A stretch of DNA of 64,000 nucleotides from Halomonas sp. TD01 (GTDB taxonomy: Bacteria; Pseudomonadota; Gammaproteobacteria; Pseudomonadales; Halomonadaceae). The notes beneath the pieces are model-generated. The model saw nothing but the letters and a program-made list of their open reading frames with translations, had not been told where the DNA came from and did not search any database. The stretch spans positions 1,736,001 through 1,800,000 of the forward strand of contig NZ_OV350343.1 of NCBI RefSeq assembly GCF_923868895.1, written 5' to 3'. The stretch's first letter is position 1. Each line of letters begins with the position of its first letter. Positions 17,747 through 26,426 of this stretch are shown here, in pieces. A program made the position numbers and the translations under genes.

Positions 17747-18943
17747 ATGATTAATGATGCGCTGCTTACGGCCGTGGATGAAGAGCTGGAAAAAAGCCCT
17801 TGGCGATTGAAGTTTACAGATGAGGTTGAGTCGCGTTTCGAAGCTGATACTCAGCAACACCGTAGCCGCAACATGGTTGTGGCAGGCCTGATAGCCGCCT
17901 CTATTTATAGTTTGTTTCTCATCAATGATTATAGCTTTCGGCCTGACTCTTTTGTTACGGCGGTGCAGTTAAGAATAGGCGTGATGCTGCCTATTGGTTT
18001 GACGATTCTGTGGTGGGTTTATCGTGGTGTTGCCCCAGCCATACGTGAAACATTAATGGCGACGACAATTGTGGTTGCCATGTTGGTTTCATGTTTGATT
18101 TTTTCAACCTCAACAGAGCCTTATTCTTATTTAGATGTTTTTTCTTTTGGTCTTATTTTGGTAGTGGGAAATATTATTTATCCGCTTCGTTTTAGCTATG
18201 CCTGTGTGTCATCCGGCATTGGTGTTTTGATAATGCTGGTGTTTATTGTGGACTATGACCCCATGCCACAAGAAGCAAAGCGATTGGCGATGTTTTCTAT
18301 CGTTGCTAAAGCGCTGTTTACACTATTTGCTAATTACCGTCTTGAGCGAAGCGAGAGGACGGCATACCTTCTTGTTTTAAAAGAAAAAATATGGTCTGGC
18401 TATTATTTAGAAGACAATCGGAAGCTATCTCGACTGTCGGTTACAGACCCATTAACCAATATCGCCAATCGGCGTCAGTTTGATACGCTTTTTCCGTTAA
18501 GATGGCAGGAAGCTATTGATAAACATAATTTTTTGGGCCTTATGGTAATCGATATCGATTTCTTTAAAGCCTACAACGATTATTATGGTCACCTACAAGG
18601 TGATCAGTGCCTACGCCAAGTGGCGACCACCATACAGGCCAATAGCCGTGATTCCGATTTGGTAGTGCGCTTTGGGGGCGAGGAATTTGTGGTGCTGATG
18701 CCTAATGCAACGCTACAAGCAGTCAGGCAAGCGGCGGAGCGCATCCGGCATAGCATTGAAGCGTTATATATCCCTAATGAGGGTTGTCATGAGCAGCGTC
18801 TTGTAACTGTCAGCATAGGTGCGGCACTGCTACGCCCGACAAAGCGTTTCACGCCAGACGATTTTTTGGCCCATTCTGATGCAGCACTGTATGAAGCTAA
18901 ACGGCGAGGCCGTAACTGCGTTTGGATGGCGAATGTCGAGTGA
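17747..18943 (+). CDS. Membrane-bound diguanylate cyclase (GGDEF)
   Basis: 398 residues. N-terminal region with about six transmembrane helices (about residues 42-205), then a GGDEF domain from about 230 with DPLTNIANRR, VIDIDFFKAYND and the active-site GGEEF at 310-314. An inhibitory I-site RDSD lies just upstream of the GGEEF, so product inhibition is expected. It makes cyclic di-GMP and stands alone; the 274-bp gap before it is A+T-rich and shows no gene. Confidence 0.93.
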   Translation: MINDALLTAVDEELEKSPWRLKFTDEVESRFEADTQQHRSRNMVVAGLIAASIYSLFLINDYSFRPDSFVTAVQLRIGVMLPIGLTILWWVYRGVAPAIRETLMATTIVVAMLVSCLIFSTSTEPYSYLDVFSFGLILVVGNIIYPLRFSYACVSSGIGVLIMLVFIVDYDPMPQEAKRLAMFSIVAKALFTLFANYRLERSERTAYLLVLKEKIWSGYYLEDNRKLSRLSVTDPLTNIANRRQFDTLFPLRWQEAIDKHNFLGLMVIDIDFFKAYNDYYGHLQGDQCLRQVATTIQANSRDSDLVVRFGGEEFVVLMPNATLQAVRQAAERIRHSIEALYIPNEGCHEQRLVTVSIGAALLRPTKRFTPDDFLAHSDAALYEAKRRGRNCVWMANVE

Positions 18944-19037
18944 CTAATAACAGTATTAATACGGCTAAGAAGCCGCCCATTTGACAACCCTGCTGGGGTA
19001 TGACAAACAAGCATCATTTTTCGTGAGGAATCAAATA

Positions 19038-20300
19038 GTGGCACACGAGCAGCCCTATCAGGCATTGAATGTCGATACATTGGCACAGCGGCTAGGTGAT
19101 GTAGAGGAAGTGGCAAGCCGAGTGGGCGGCAACCCTGGGCAGTGGCAGATTCGCGAAGTGGGGGATGGCAATCTCAACCTGGTATTCATTGTATCGGGAA
19201 GTGCAGGAAGCGTGGTGGTAAAACAAGCGCTGCCTTATGTTCGTATGGTAGGCGAGAGCTGGCCGCTGCCGCTTTACCGTGCCCACTTTGAATATTACGC
19301 CTTAGTGCGTCAGGCTCAACGTGCGCCGGGCATAGCGCCAGAAGTGTTTTATTTCGACAAGCCCCAAGCGCTGATCGTCATGGAGTATCTATACCCCCAC
19401 ACGATTCTGCGCCGCAAGCTGATCAGCGGTGAGCGGGTTGCTCAGCTTGGCGAAACCATCGGTGAGTTCTGCGCTCGGATGGCGTTTCGTGGCTCGGAAC
19501 TCTCCTTAAGCAGCCCTGAGAAAAAAGTCGACGTGGGACTGTTTTCAGGCAACGTTGCGATCCCTGCGATAACGGAATCACTGGTATTTACCGACCCCTA
19601 TTACGGCGCCGAAATGAACCGCCATACGCCGGAGCTTTCGCCGGTAGTGGATGAGCTGCGTCGTAATACGCGCTTAAAAGCCAAGGTGCAGCGGTTGTTG
19701 ATGAAGTTCACCGCGAATACCGAAACCATGCTGCACGGTGATTTGCACTCTGGGTCAATTATGGCCACCGAGTCCGATGTGCGGGTGATTGATCCCGAGT
19801 TTTCCCAGTATGGCCCTATGGCTTTTGACCTAGGAATGGCCGTCGCCAACTTCTTGATGGCCTACTTCAGTCAGCCCGCCCATCGCCAAGCCGATGAACT
19901 TGAGCCGTACCAAGCGTGGATTCTTGAGGTGATAGAGGCGTGCTTTACCCGCTTTGATGCTGAGTTCCGCCACCTGTGGCAAACCGAGCGCACCGGTATA
20001 CTGTTTCCGAAAGCGCTGTTTGAAGCCCAGGGTAACAGCGCCGATGACGCCTGTGATGCATTGCTGGAAGAGATTCGTTTGGATGCGCTGGCTTACTGCG
20101 GCATTGAAATGCATCGTCGCGTTTTATCGCTGGCTCACAATGCTGACTTTGAAGAGATTGAAGATACTGCCCTTCGCGCCAAGCTGGAGGCACGCAATGT
20201 GCTGATGGGCCAAGCGTTAATTATGGAGCCAGAAGCCTATAGTGACCTTACCGCGCTGGCGGATTTAGCCAGGGCGTATAACCAGCAAGAGGTGTTATAA
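19038..20300 (+). CDS. mtnK: S-methyl-5-thioribose kinase
   Basis: 420 residues from GTG at 19038, chosen because GAGGA lies about 10 bases upstream; a TTG at 18981 would add 19 residues with no site. It phosphorylates methylthioribose in methionine salvage. Kinase features: VGDGNLNLVF (nucleotide loop), VVVKQALPYV (lysine), LHGDLHSGSI (catalytic Brenner motif) and VIDPEFSQYG (metal). Length matches MtnK. It converges on mtnD and serves the same pathway as mtnD, mtnC, mtnB and mtnA. Confidence 0.93.
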   Translation: MAHEQPYQALNVDTLAQRLGDVEEVASRVGGNPGQWQIREVGDGNLNLVFIVSGSAGSVVVKQALPYVRMVGESWPLPLYRAHFEYYALVRQAQRAPGIAPEVFYFDKPQALIVMEYLYPHTILRRKLISGERVAQLGETIGEFCARMAFRGSELSLSSPEKKVDVGLFSGNVAIPAITESLVFTDPYYGAEMNRHTPELSPVVDELRRNTRLKAKVQRLLMKFTANTETMLHGDLHSGSIMATESDVRVIDPEFSQYGPMAFDLGMAVANFLMAYFSQPAHRQADELEPYQAWILEVIEACFTRFDAEFRHLWQTERTGILFPKALFEAQGNSADDACDALLEEIRLDALAYCGIEMHRRVLSLAHNADFEEIEDTALRAKLEARNVLMGQALIMEPEAYSDLTALADLARAYNQQEVL

Positions 20301-20348
20301 ACTCTTACCCCTCTCGATATAATGGGCTTCTCGATAATGGCACTGTGG

Positions 20349-20425
20349 CTGATCCCGCCTCGGTGCCAACCTCGGTAACGCTGGCGCGTTGCTTCGCGGG
20401 TGCGCTGACGCTTACGCCGCGCTAC
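20349..20425. repeat. REP-like intergenic repeat, copy A
   Basis: About 77 bp from ctgatcccgcctcggtgcc to gcgctac; nearly the same sequence recurs at 20546-20623. The end module GCGGGTGCGCTGACGCTTAC plus GCCGCGCTAC is shared with elements near 45.1 kb in the other orientation. Confidence 0.8.
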
Positions 20426-20458
20426 ATAATGAGCCCAACTCAACTATTGTTAAGCCCA

Positions 20459-20530
20459 GTAGCGCAGTGTAACGAATCTCGCGAGGGACGAGCGTATGAG
20501 GCACCCGCGACGGCGGCGCCAGCCGCCTGG
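20459..20530. repeat. REP-like intergenic repeat, middle module
   Basis: The module GTAGCGCAGTGTAACGAATC with CGAGCG and GAGGCACCCGC is the reverse complement of the module at 45053-45104, with only a few differences. It lies between copies A and B. Confidence 0.75.
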
Positions 20531-20545
20531 ATAATGCCTCCGCGC

Positions 20546-20623
20546 CTGATCCGGCCTCGGTGCCACCTTCGGCACCGCTAGCGCGCTGCTTCCGCGGGTG
20601 CGCTGACGCTTACGCCGCGCTAC
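20546..20623. repeat. REP-like intergenic repeat, copy B
   Basis: About 78 bp, near-identical to 20349-20425. With the middle module, these repeats fill most of the 367-bp gap between the converging mtnK and mtnD genes, where no gene is seen. Confidence 0.8.
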
Positions 20624-20667
20624 AACTGCCTCCCACGATTCACTACTTACGATTTACTATTCACTAA

Positions 20668-21216
20668 TCAAAGCTGATCCAAGCGATCAAATTTCCCGGC
20701 GATATCGCTCTCTGTCCAGTGAGGCACCCAGCCTTCAACGTTATCGAAGAAGCGCAGCGCAGTGAATTCTGGCGCTGGGCCCATATCAAACCAATGGGGC
20801 GTGTTCGCGGGTACGCTGATCAGGTCATTGCGGGTACACAGTACCTGATACACCTTGTCTTCAATATGCAGGCAGAAAAGCCCCTGGCCTTTAACGAAGA
20901 AGCGCACTTCGTCTTCGTGATGGCGGTGCTCGTTTAAGAACTTCTGGCGCATGGCGTCTTTGTCTGGGTGTGTGGGCACCATGTGCAGCACATCAACGGT
21001 TTGGTAGCCGCCCATGGCTTTCACCCGGTCGATATCGTCTTGGTAGAGCGCCAAAATGTCTTCCTGGGTGGCATCGTCGGCGATCTCGCCCAGCGTTGCC
21101 CAGCGCTCAAACAGCACACCCACCTTGTTCAGCTCAGCAGTTATCTGCTCGCCGTCAGTGATGTCTAGCAGGGCATCGTTAGGGTTCTGATCAGCAAATA
21201 CTTTCAGTTGCGACAT
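20668..21216 (-). CDS. mtnD: Acireductone dioxygenase
   Basis: 182 residues, normal for bacterial ARD. Cupin metal ligands are readable in HRHHEDEVRFFV (His, His, Glu) and in TPHWFDMGP (His). It oxidises the acireductone of methionine salvage to formate and the keto acid of methionine when iron is bound. The gene follows mtnC by 35 bp and probably shares its transcript. Confidence 0.96.
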   Translation of the reverse strand: MSQLKVFADQNPNDALLDITDGEQITAELNKVGVLFERWATLGEIADDATQEDILALYQDDIDRVKAMGGYQTVDVLHMVPTHPDKDAMRQKFLNEHRHHEDEVRFFVKGQGLFCLHIEDKVYQVLCTRNDLISVPANTPHWFDMGPAPEFTALRFFDNVEGWVPHWTESDIAGKFDRLDQL

Positions 21217-21251
21217 CGTAGGCTCTCCTTAAAGGTGATGGGCCATAAAGG

Positions 21252-21938
21252 CTAAAGGGCAATTTCATCAAAGCGGGTAACGCACGCGTGGGTGTTGCCC
21301 GCCTGGGTGCCTTCGCGAACTAACTGCAGGGTTTGCATGCCCGCCTGCTTGGCGGCGTCCAACTCTTCGACCACGTCCGACAAGAACAGCACCGCTTCCG
21401 GCGGTAGGTCAAGCTCAGCGATAATTCGCTGGTAGGCCGTGGCTTCGCGCTTATGGCCAATATGAGTGTCGAAGTAGCCGCTAAACAGGGGGGTTAAGTC
21501 GCCTTCATCGCTGTAGCCAAACAGCAGCTTCTGCGCCTGCACGGAACCTGATGAGTAGACGTACAGCGCCTTGCCTGCCTGCTGCCACTGGCGCAGCGCC
21601 GGGGCGACGTCGCTATACAGGTGGCCTTTAAAATCGCCACGCTGATAGCCGTCCGCCCACACCATGCCTTGCAGTGCTTTCAGCGGCGTGGCTTTTTGGT
21701 CGGTCTCGATCCAATGCAGCAACTGCGCAATGACAGCATCCAGCGTGGCATCAGGGTCACCCATTTCACTGCGCACGGCGCTAATTTGCTCGGCAACCGC
21801 AGGTGTGTCTGCATTCGCGCGTAGAAAGTCGGGCAGCTTGGCCTGGGCGTAGGGAAACAGCACCTTATGCACAAAGTTAATATCCGTGGTGGTGCCTTCG
21901 ATATCGGTTACAACGGCGCGAACAGCTGGGTTATTCAT
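21252..21938 (-). CDS. mtnC: Enolase-phosphatase E1
   Basis: 228 residues. HAD-type motifs: DIEGTTTDI (residues 12-20), YSSGSVQAQ, and LFLSDVVEELDAA. It enolises and then dephosphorylates diketo-methylthiopentyl phosphate, making the MtnD substrate. The ATG overlaps the mtnB stop by 4 bases (ATGA). Confidence 0.96.
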   Translation of the reverse strand: MNNPAVRAVVTDIEGTTTDINFVHKVLFPYAQAKLPDFLRANADTPAVAEQISAVRSEMGDPDATLDAVIAQLLHWIETDQKATPLKALQGMVWADGYQRGDFKGHLYSDVAPALRQWQQAGKALYVYSSGSVQAQKLLFGYSDEGDLTPLFSGYFDTHIGHKREATAYQRIIAELDLPPEAVLFLSDVVEELDAAKQAGMQTLQLVREGTQAGNTHACVTRFDEIAL

Positions 21939-22558
21939 TTAGACCACCGGCTCTCTTCAAGTACACAGGACAGTAAAAATTCAATGGCTTCCAAGTGCCG
22001 ACGGCAACTAGCGATGCTATCGCCCACGGCATAAATACCGTGCCCCGCCACCAAAAAGCCCCAGGGCATCGGCCAGCCGAGGCGTACATGCTCCGCTAGC
22101 TCGTCCATATCTTGGGAATTTGGTACCACAGGTAAAAGAACCGAGGCATCATGAGTCACGTTGCCCGCTAAGGCTTTTTGCATTTCAAAGCCACTTAGCT
22201 CAATGCCGTTTGGAAAGCGCCGTGACAGCACAGTGCTGGCTAACGTATGGGTGTGCAGCACGCAGTTGATGGTCGGGTCTAGCCGATAAAGCGCAGCGTG
22301 AAGATCACTTTCCGCGCTCGGCTTACCATCGCCTGATAGCACCCGGCCATCCAGGTCGCACAGCAGCAGGTCTTCGGCTTGAATACGAGTCTTATCGCGC
22401 CCGGAAGCGGTGACCCAATAGCCTGACTCGGTACGGGCGGAAAAGTTACCGCCGGTGGCTGGCGTCCAGCCTTGCTGCGCCGCCCATGAAATGGCATTCA
22501 GCAATTCAGTTTGTAGCGTCATCATAGGGTCTGCGTCGCCTCTTCTAATGGCCGTCAT
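21935..22558 (-). CDS. mtnB: Methylthioribulose-1-phosphate dehydratase
   Basis: 207 residues; class-II aldolase fold with zinc ligands in LHTHTLAST and AGHGIYAVG, and the early motif GWTPATGGNFSAR. It dehydrates methylthioribulose 1-phosphate. The start is uncertain: ATG at 22558 has no ribosome site, while ATG at 22525 (MMTLQ) follows an AGAGG sequence, though at a long spacing, and would leave a wider divergent gap to mtnA. Confidence 0.94.
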   Translation of the reverse strand: MTAIRRGDADPMMTLQTELLNAISWAAQQGWTPATGGNFSARTESGYWVTASGRDKTRIQAEDLLLCDLDGRVLSGDGKPSAESDLHAALYRLDPTINCVLHTHTLASTVLSRRFPNGIELSGFEMQKALAGNVTHDASVLLPVVPNSQDMDELAEHVRLGWPMPWGFLVAGHGIYAVGDSIASCRRHLEAIEFLLSCVLEESRWSK

Positions 22559-22600
22559 TCTATATGATAAGCTTCGCGCCTGATATTAAGGAGCCCAACG

Positions 22601-23629
22601 ATGCCCCCACTTCTTCAATCACGCAGTTTACGGGTCTATGCCGATAACCTTGAGTACTTGGATCAAACTCGGTTGCCCCAGGCTGAGCAGTGGCAGCGTT
22701 GCGACACGCCCGACGCGTGGCAGAGTGCGGTTAAAAACCTGGCGATTCGTGGCGCGCCGCTGATTGGCTTGAGCGCTGCCTTTGTGCTGGCGCAGACTGC
22801 CGCGCGCCATCCAAACGGTGATTGGCAGTCTGTCAGTGATCGCTTACGTGCCACGCGTCCCACCGCGGTGAACCTGATGTACTGCCTGGATGCCATGGAA
22901 GCCTGCTTTGAGCAAGGGGTTGCCGCCTTGGCTGAGCGTGCCGCTGAATTGTTTGCAGAAGACCGCGCGCTTTGTCAGCGTATGGCCGAGCGGGGAGCTG
23001 ACCTTTTGCAATCAGGTGACCGCGTCCTGACCCACTGTAATACCGGGGCGCTTGCTACCGCAGGCGTTGGCACCGCCATTGGCGCGTTGGCAATCGCCAA
23101 GCAACGCGGTGTGGCGCTGCATGTGTATGTGGATGAAACACGTCCGCTGCTCCAGGGTGGCCGTTTAACCGCTTGGGAAATGGCTGACCTAGATATTCCC
23201 TACCAACTGATTGCTGACAGCATGGCTGCCAGCCTGATGGCCGCAGGGAAAGTCGATAAAGTCATGGTCGGTGCCGACAGAATTTGCGCCAACGGCGACT
23301 TCGCCAACAAAGTGGGCACCTACATGCTCGCCGTTGCCGCCCACTACCATAACGTGCCGTTTTACGTGGTTGCGCCTTACACCACGGTGGATCCTGCCTG
23401 CGCATCCGGCAGTGATATTCCGATTGAACAGCGCGATGCGGCAGAAATCCGTGGTGCTTCCGGCGCTTTTGGTGATGTCGTCTGGGCTCCCGAAAATGCC
23501 CCCGTGTGGAACCCTGCCTTTGACGTGACACCCGCTACGCTTGTCACCGCCTGGGTACTGGACACCGGCATCTTCGATGCCGCCGCGATAGCGCGTGGCG
23601 AACACTGCCAAGGGCGGGGAGAAAGATAA
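22601..23629 (+). CDS. mtnA: S-methyl-5-thioribose-1-phosphate isomerase
   Basis: 342 residues. Active-site Cys146 in THCNTGALAT and Asp226 in VGADRICANGDF; also LAIRGAPLIG near the N-terminus. It isomerises methylthioribose 1-phosphate to the ribulose form, linking MtnK to MtnB. A site AAGGAG lies 8 bases before the ATG. It is divergent from mtnBCD with a gap of only 42 bp, so the two promoters must overlap. Confidence 0.96.
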   Translation: MPPLLQSRSLRVYADNLEYLDQTRLPQAEQWQRCDTPDAWQSAVKNLAIRGAPLIGLSAAFVLAQTAARHPNGDWQSVSDRLRATRPTAVNLMYCLDAMEACFEQGVAALAERAAELFAEDRALCQRMAERGADLLQSGDRVLTHCNTGALATAGVGTAIGALAIAKQRGVALHVYVDETRPLLQGGRLTAWEMADLDIPYQLIADSMAASLMAAGKVDKVMVGADRICANGDFANKVGTYMLAVAAHYHNVPFYVVAPYTTVDPACASGSDIPIEQRDAAEIRGASGAFGDVVWAPENAPVWNPAFDVTPATLVTAWVLDTGIFDAAAIARGEHCQGRGER

Positions 23630-23772
23630 TCGCCATCCCTGTCATTACAGGCGAAGTGGCGCCCCAATTGTCTGAGCTCAAAAAGGGCGGTGTTAGTCAG
23701 TGATAATAAAGAATGGTACTGCTATAAATATGAGGGTTCCCATTGATTAAATAGTCTTTCTCTGGAGTTACA

Positions 23773-25170
23773 TTGACAAAGCATATTGCCCACCTATTAC
23801 TACGCCGCTTTCAGTTGCTTGCTCTGATATTGGCGGCTTTTATTTTAATAGCGTTGGGGTGGCAGGGCGTGCGTGTACAAGAAGCGCTTTTAACGTCCAA
23901 TGCTGCTGTTCATAAACACCTTGAAACCATCACTCTGATCCAAGCGTTCCAAACAACGTTACTAGACCTAGAGACGGGTGAGCGTGGCTATGTAATTACT
24001 GGTCAGCCTGCCTATTTGCTGCCTTACCAGCAAGCTCGAGCAAAGATAGAAGATAAGCTCAACCGATTGATGCAGTTAACGGCATTGACTGAGATAAATA
24101 TTGGGCGCTTGGAAAGTTTCGATGTTTTAGTGGCTCGTCGTATTCAGATTGCTGAGGATAACATTGCTGTGCGAGAAAGTGATGGTATGGAGGCAGCAGC
24201 ATTGAGGTTGTTAGCGGCAGGCGGTAGACAGACGATGGATCATCTGCGTGGCCATCTCAATGTCCTTGAGCAGCGCGAGCGCGAGTACTTAAATACACAG
24301 ACCCAGAAGGCTACCCGCCAAGCTCACCAATCGCGATGGCTGTGGGGGGCTGGAGCTGCCTTTGTGGCGCTGCTTTTAATGATTACTAGTATGTCTATTA
24401 TCAGTCAGTGGCGTCATCGCCAGCGAATCATGACGATGCAACAGACATTCGTTTCTACAGTGAGCCATGAGTTACGTACGCCACTAACCGTGATTTTGGG
24501 CGCCTTAGATATGTTGCATAGTGGTATTGATGGTTCGCTAAATAATGATGCGCAGCGTTTGGTCGCCGTGGCGAACAGTAATGGTCAGCGCTTAAAGCGT
24601 TTAATTGATGATATCTTAGATATCGAAAAGCTTGAAAGCGGACAGCTGACCTTTCAATGGCAGTTAGTGTCACTTAAGTCATTAGTAGAACTGGCTGTGG
24701 CTATTAATCAGCCTTATGCAGCCAATTTTGGCGTTTCCTTGATTTTTGGCTCCTCGGTGTTAACCCCTCCTTTTAGCAACGCGTTGGCAGAGCCAATCGA
24801 GGATAGTGATCTCGTTGAAGTAGATCCAGAGCGGTTTGCCCAGGTAATGGCTAACCTGATTTCAAATGCGTGCAAACACTCTCCTCAAGGTGGGGATGTG
24901 CAAGTTAATGCAAGGCGAGTGGATAGCCGTTGGTTTGAAGTAAGCGTTAGCGATAATGGTAATGGCATTCCGCTGCAATTTCAGCCCCGCGTATTTGATC
25001 GTTTTGCCCAGGCAGATGGCTCAGATCGGCGACGTACAGGGGGGACTGGGCTAGGATTGGCAATTACTAAGGCCCTTGTAGAGGAGATGAGAGGAACCAT
25101 TGGTTTTGACTCAGAGCCGTCCAAAGGAAGCTGTTTTTGGTTTCGGTTACCTATAATTAGCAATACTTAG
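23773..25170 (+). CDS. CHASE3-domain sensor histidine kinase
   Basis: 465 residues from a TTG start behind CTGGAG. TM1 about 13-31; CHASE3-type sensor with the signature LLDLETGERGYVITGQPAYL (64-82 region); TM2 about 190-210; HisKA with H232 in VSHELRTPL; HATPase with NLISNACKHSP, VSDNGNGIP and GTGLGLAI. It is the first gene of a five-gene cluster and pairs with the receiver gene that follows. The signal is unknown. Confidence 0.92.
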   Translation: MTKHIAHLLLRRFQLLALILAAFILIALGWQGVRVQEALLTSNAAVHKHLETITLIQAFQTTLLDLETGERGYVITGQPAYLLPYQQARAKIEDKLNRLMQLTALTEINIGRLESFDVLVARRIQIAEDNIAVRESDGMEAAALRLLAAGGRQTMDHLRGHLNVLEQREREYLNTQTQKATRQAHQSRWLWGAGAAFVALLLMITSMSIISQWRHRQRIMTMQQTFVSTVSHELRTPLTVILGALDMLHSGIDGSLNNDAQRLVAVANSNGQRLKRLIDDILDIEKLESGQLTFQWQLVSLKSLVELAVAINQPYAANFGVSLIFGSSVLTPPFSNALAEPIEDSDLVEVDPERFAQVMANLISNACKHSPQGGDVQVNARRVDSRWFEVSVSDNGNGIPLQFQPRVFDRFAQADGSDRRRTGGTGLGLAITKALVEEMRGTIGFDSEPSKGSCFWFRLPIISNT

Positions 25171-25220
25171 TTTACGCATCAATAATTAATAATATGACAT
25201 AACTAATGTAAGGAATGTTT

Positions 25221-25616
25221 ATGCCATCAGCGACTGCCACCATTTTAATGGTCGAGGATGAAGAGGATATCGCTTTTCTATTGCGCTTTATATTGGAGCG
25301 GAACGGCTACCAAGTAGAGCATGCCGAGGATGGCAAGCAAGCGCTAGAACGAATTGCCATTGGGACGAACAATAGCCAAGTGCCCGATCTTGTTCTGCTA
25401 GATATTATGCTCCCTTACCATGATGGTTTAGAAGTGCTTGCTCGATTGCGTGCGTTACCTGCGTGGGAGGATGTGCCCGTATTAATGCTAACCGCCAAGG
25501 CACGGGAAGCGGACATTGTCCGTGCGCTGGAGTTGGGAGCGGACGACTATGTCACTAAGCCGTTCCAACCAGATGAGCTATTGGCGCGCTTACGCCGTTT
25601 TTTGCGTAAACGTTAA
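25221..25616 (+). CDS. Single-domain response regulator
   Basis: 131 residues from ATG at 25221; the ATG at 25215 sits directly on the AAGGA ribosome site and is rejected. A complete receiver: EDEED pocket, acceptor D61 in LLDIMLPYHDG, T91 and K113. There is no output domain, so it must act by protein contact, perhaps on a membrane protein of the same cluster. It ends 12 bp before the YaiO-like gene. Confidence 0.9.
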   Translation: MPSATATILMVEDEEDIAFLLRFILERNGYQVEHAEDGKQALERIAIGTNNSQVPDLVLLDIMLPYHDGLEVLARLRALPAWEDVPVLMLTAKAREADIVRALELGADDYVTKPFQPDELLARLRRFLRKR

Positions 25617-25628
25617 AGGGGAAAACTG

Positions 25629-26426
25629 ATGGTTCACGTTGATCGTGCTAATGGTAAAGGAAATGCGGCAAGCAAGCGGCATCTAGTACTAATGGTCCTA
25701 GCCTTGGGTATTGCCCCCTTTGTGACGGCCGATGAAGGCCGGACTGAAATTGAAGTATCGCAGCGTTATGAGCACCTAGACAGCGGATTCTCCTCCTGGC
25801 AGGCCCAGCGCTTTGATGCCCAGCATCACACTGCTGAGGGGGTAACGTGGTATGGCACTGTGCTGCGGGAGCGTCGTTATGGAAGTTGGGATGAAGGCAT
25901 TGAAGCAGGTACTGCTGTACCAATAGGACAGAACTGGTTTGTACAGCCAGAAGTAGGTAGATCGTTTGACGCTGATTTTCTGCCTAACTGGTACGCTGAC
26001 CTTCGCATACAGCGCTTATTTCCTGATGGATGGTTGGGTAACGCTAGTATACGCCGTACGCAATATGAGGACTCCCAGGTTGACCGTTTAGCACTAGGGG
26101 TTGAGCGCTATTGGGGAAGTTGGCGTGGCGCTTATACCTTGAACATTAGTGATGTTGAGGGGGCAAGTACGCCAGTTGGGCACGCAGTGGCACTTGAACG
26201 CTACTATAACGACACAAGCTTTATTGGCCTTCGTGCCAACGCCGGGCGTGAGGAAGAGGGGCTGCCGAATGGCAATGTATTAACTAGTTCCGTTTCAGGA
26301 CTAGGAGTGCGTGGCAGGCATTGGCTAGATGCGAACTGGGCCATTGCCTGGGATCTCGGCTGGCTCAGCCAGGGGGATATTTATAACCGCTATGGTGTTC
26401 AGGTGGGCGTACGCCGTGCTTTCTGA
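25629..26426 (+). CDS. YaiO-family outer-membrane beta-barrel protein
   Basis: 265 residues. A hydrophobic signal (HLVLMVLALGIAPFVTA) is followed by alternating hydrophobic strands and a C-terminal aromatic, VGVRRAF, expected for insertion by the BAM machinery. Motifs YGTVLRERRYG and QLD-like strand repeats match the YaiO family. The family's role is poorly known; beside a polysaccharide-synthase-like gene it may be the export channel or a periplasm-facing partner, by inference. Confidence 0.82.
   Translation: MVHVDRANGKGNAASKRHLVLMVLALGIAPFVTADEGRTEIEVSQRYEHLDSGFSSWQAQRFDAQHHTAEGVTWYGTVLRERRYGSWDEGIEAGTAVPIGQNWFVQPEVGRSFDADFLPNWYADLRIQRLFPDGWLGNASIRRTQYEDSQVDRLALGVERYWGSWRGAYTLNISDVEGASTPVGHAVALERYYNDTSFIGLRANAGREEEGLPNGNVLTSSVSGLGVRGRHWLDANWAIAWDLGWLSQGDIYNRYGVQVGVRRAF

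Noticed and set aside
20349..20623. Possible CRISPR array or attachment site
   Set aside because: Only two long copies plus a different module, no regular spacers, and related copies elsewhere in opposite orientation: this is a REP-like family.
22559..22600. Possible SAM-type riboswitch controlling the salvage genes
   Set aside because: The divergent gap is only 42 bp, too short for any known SAM riboswitch, and no conserved stem is seen.
23189..23611. 140-residue minus-strand frame over mtnA
   Set aside because: Antisense to conserved MtnA coding sequence including its active site; no site or neighbour supports it.
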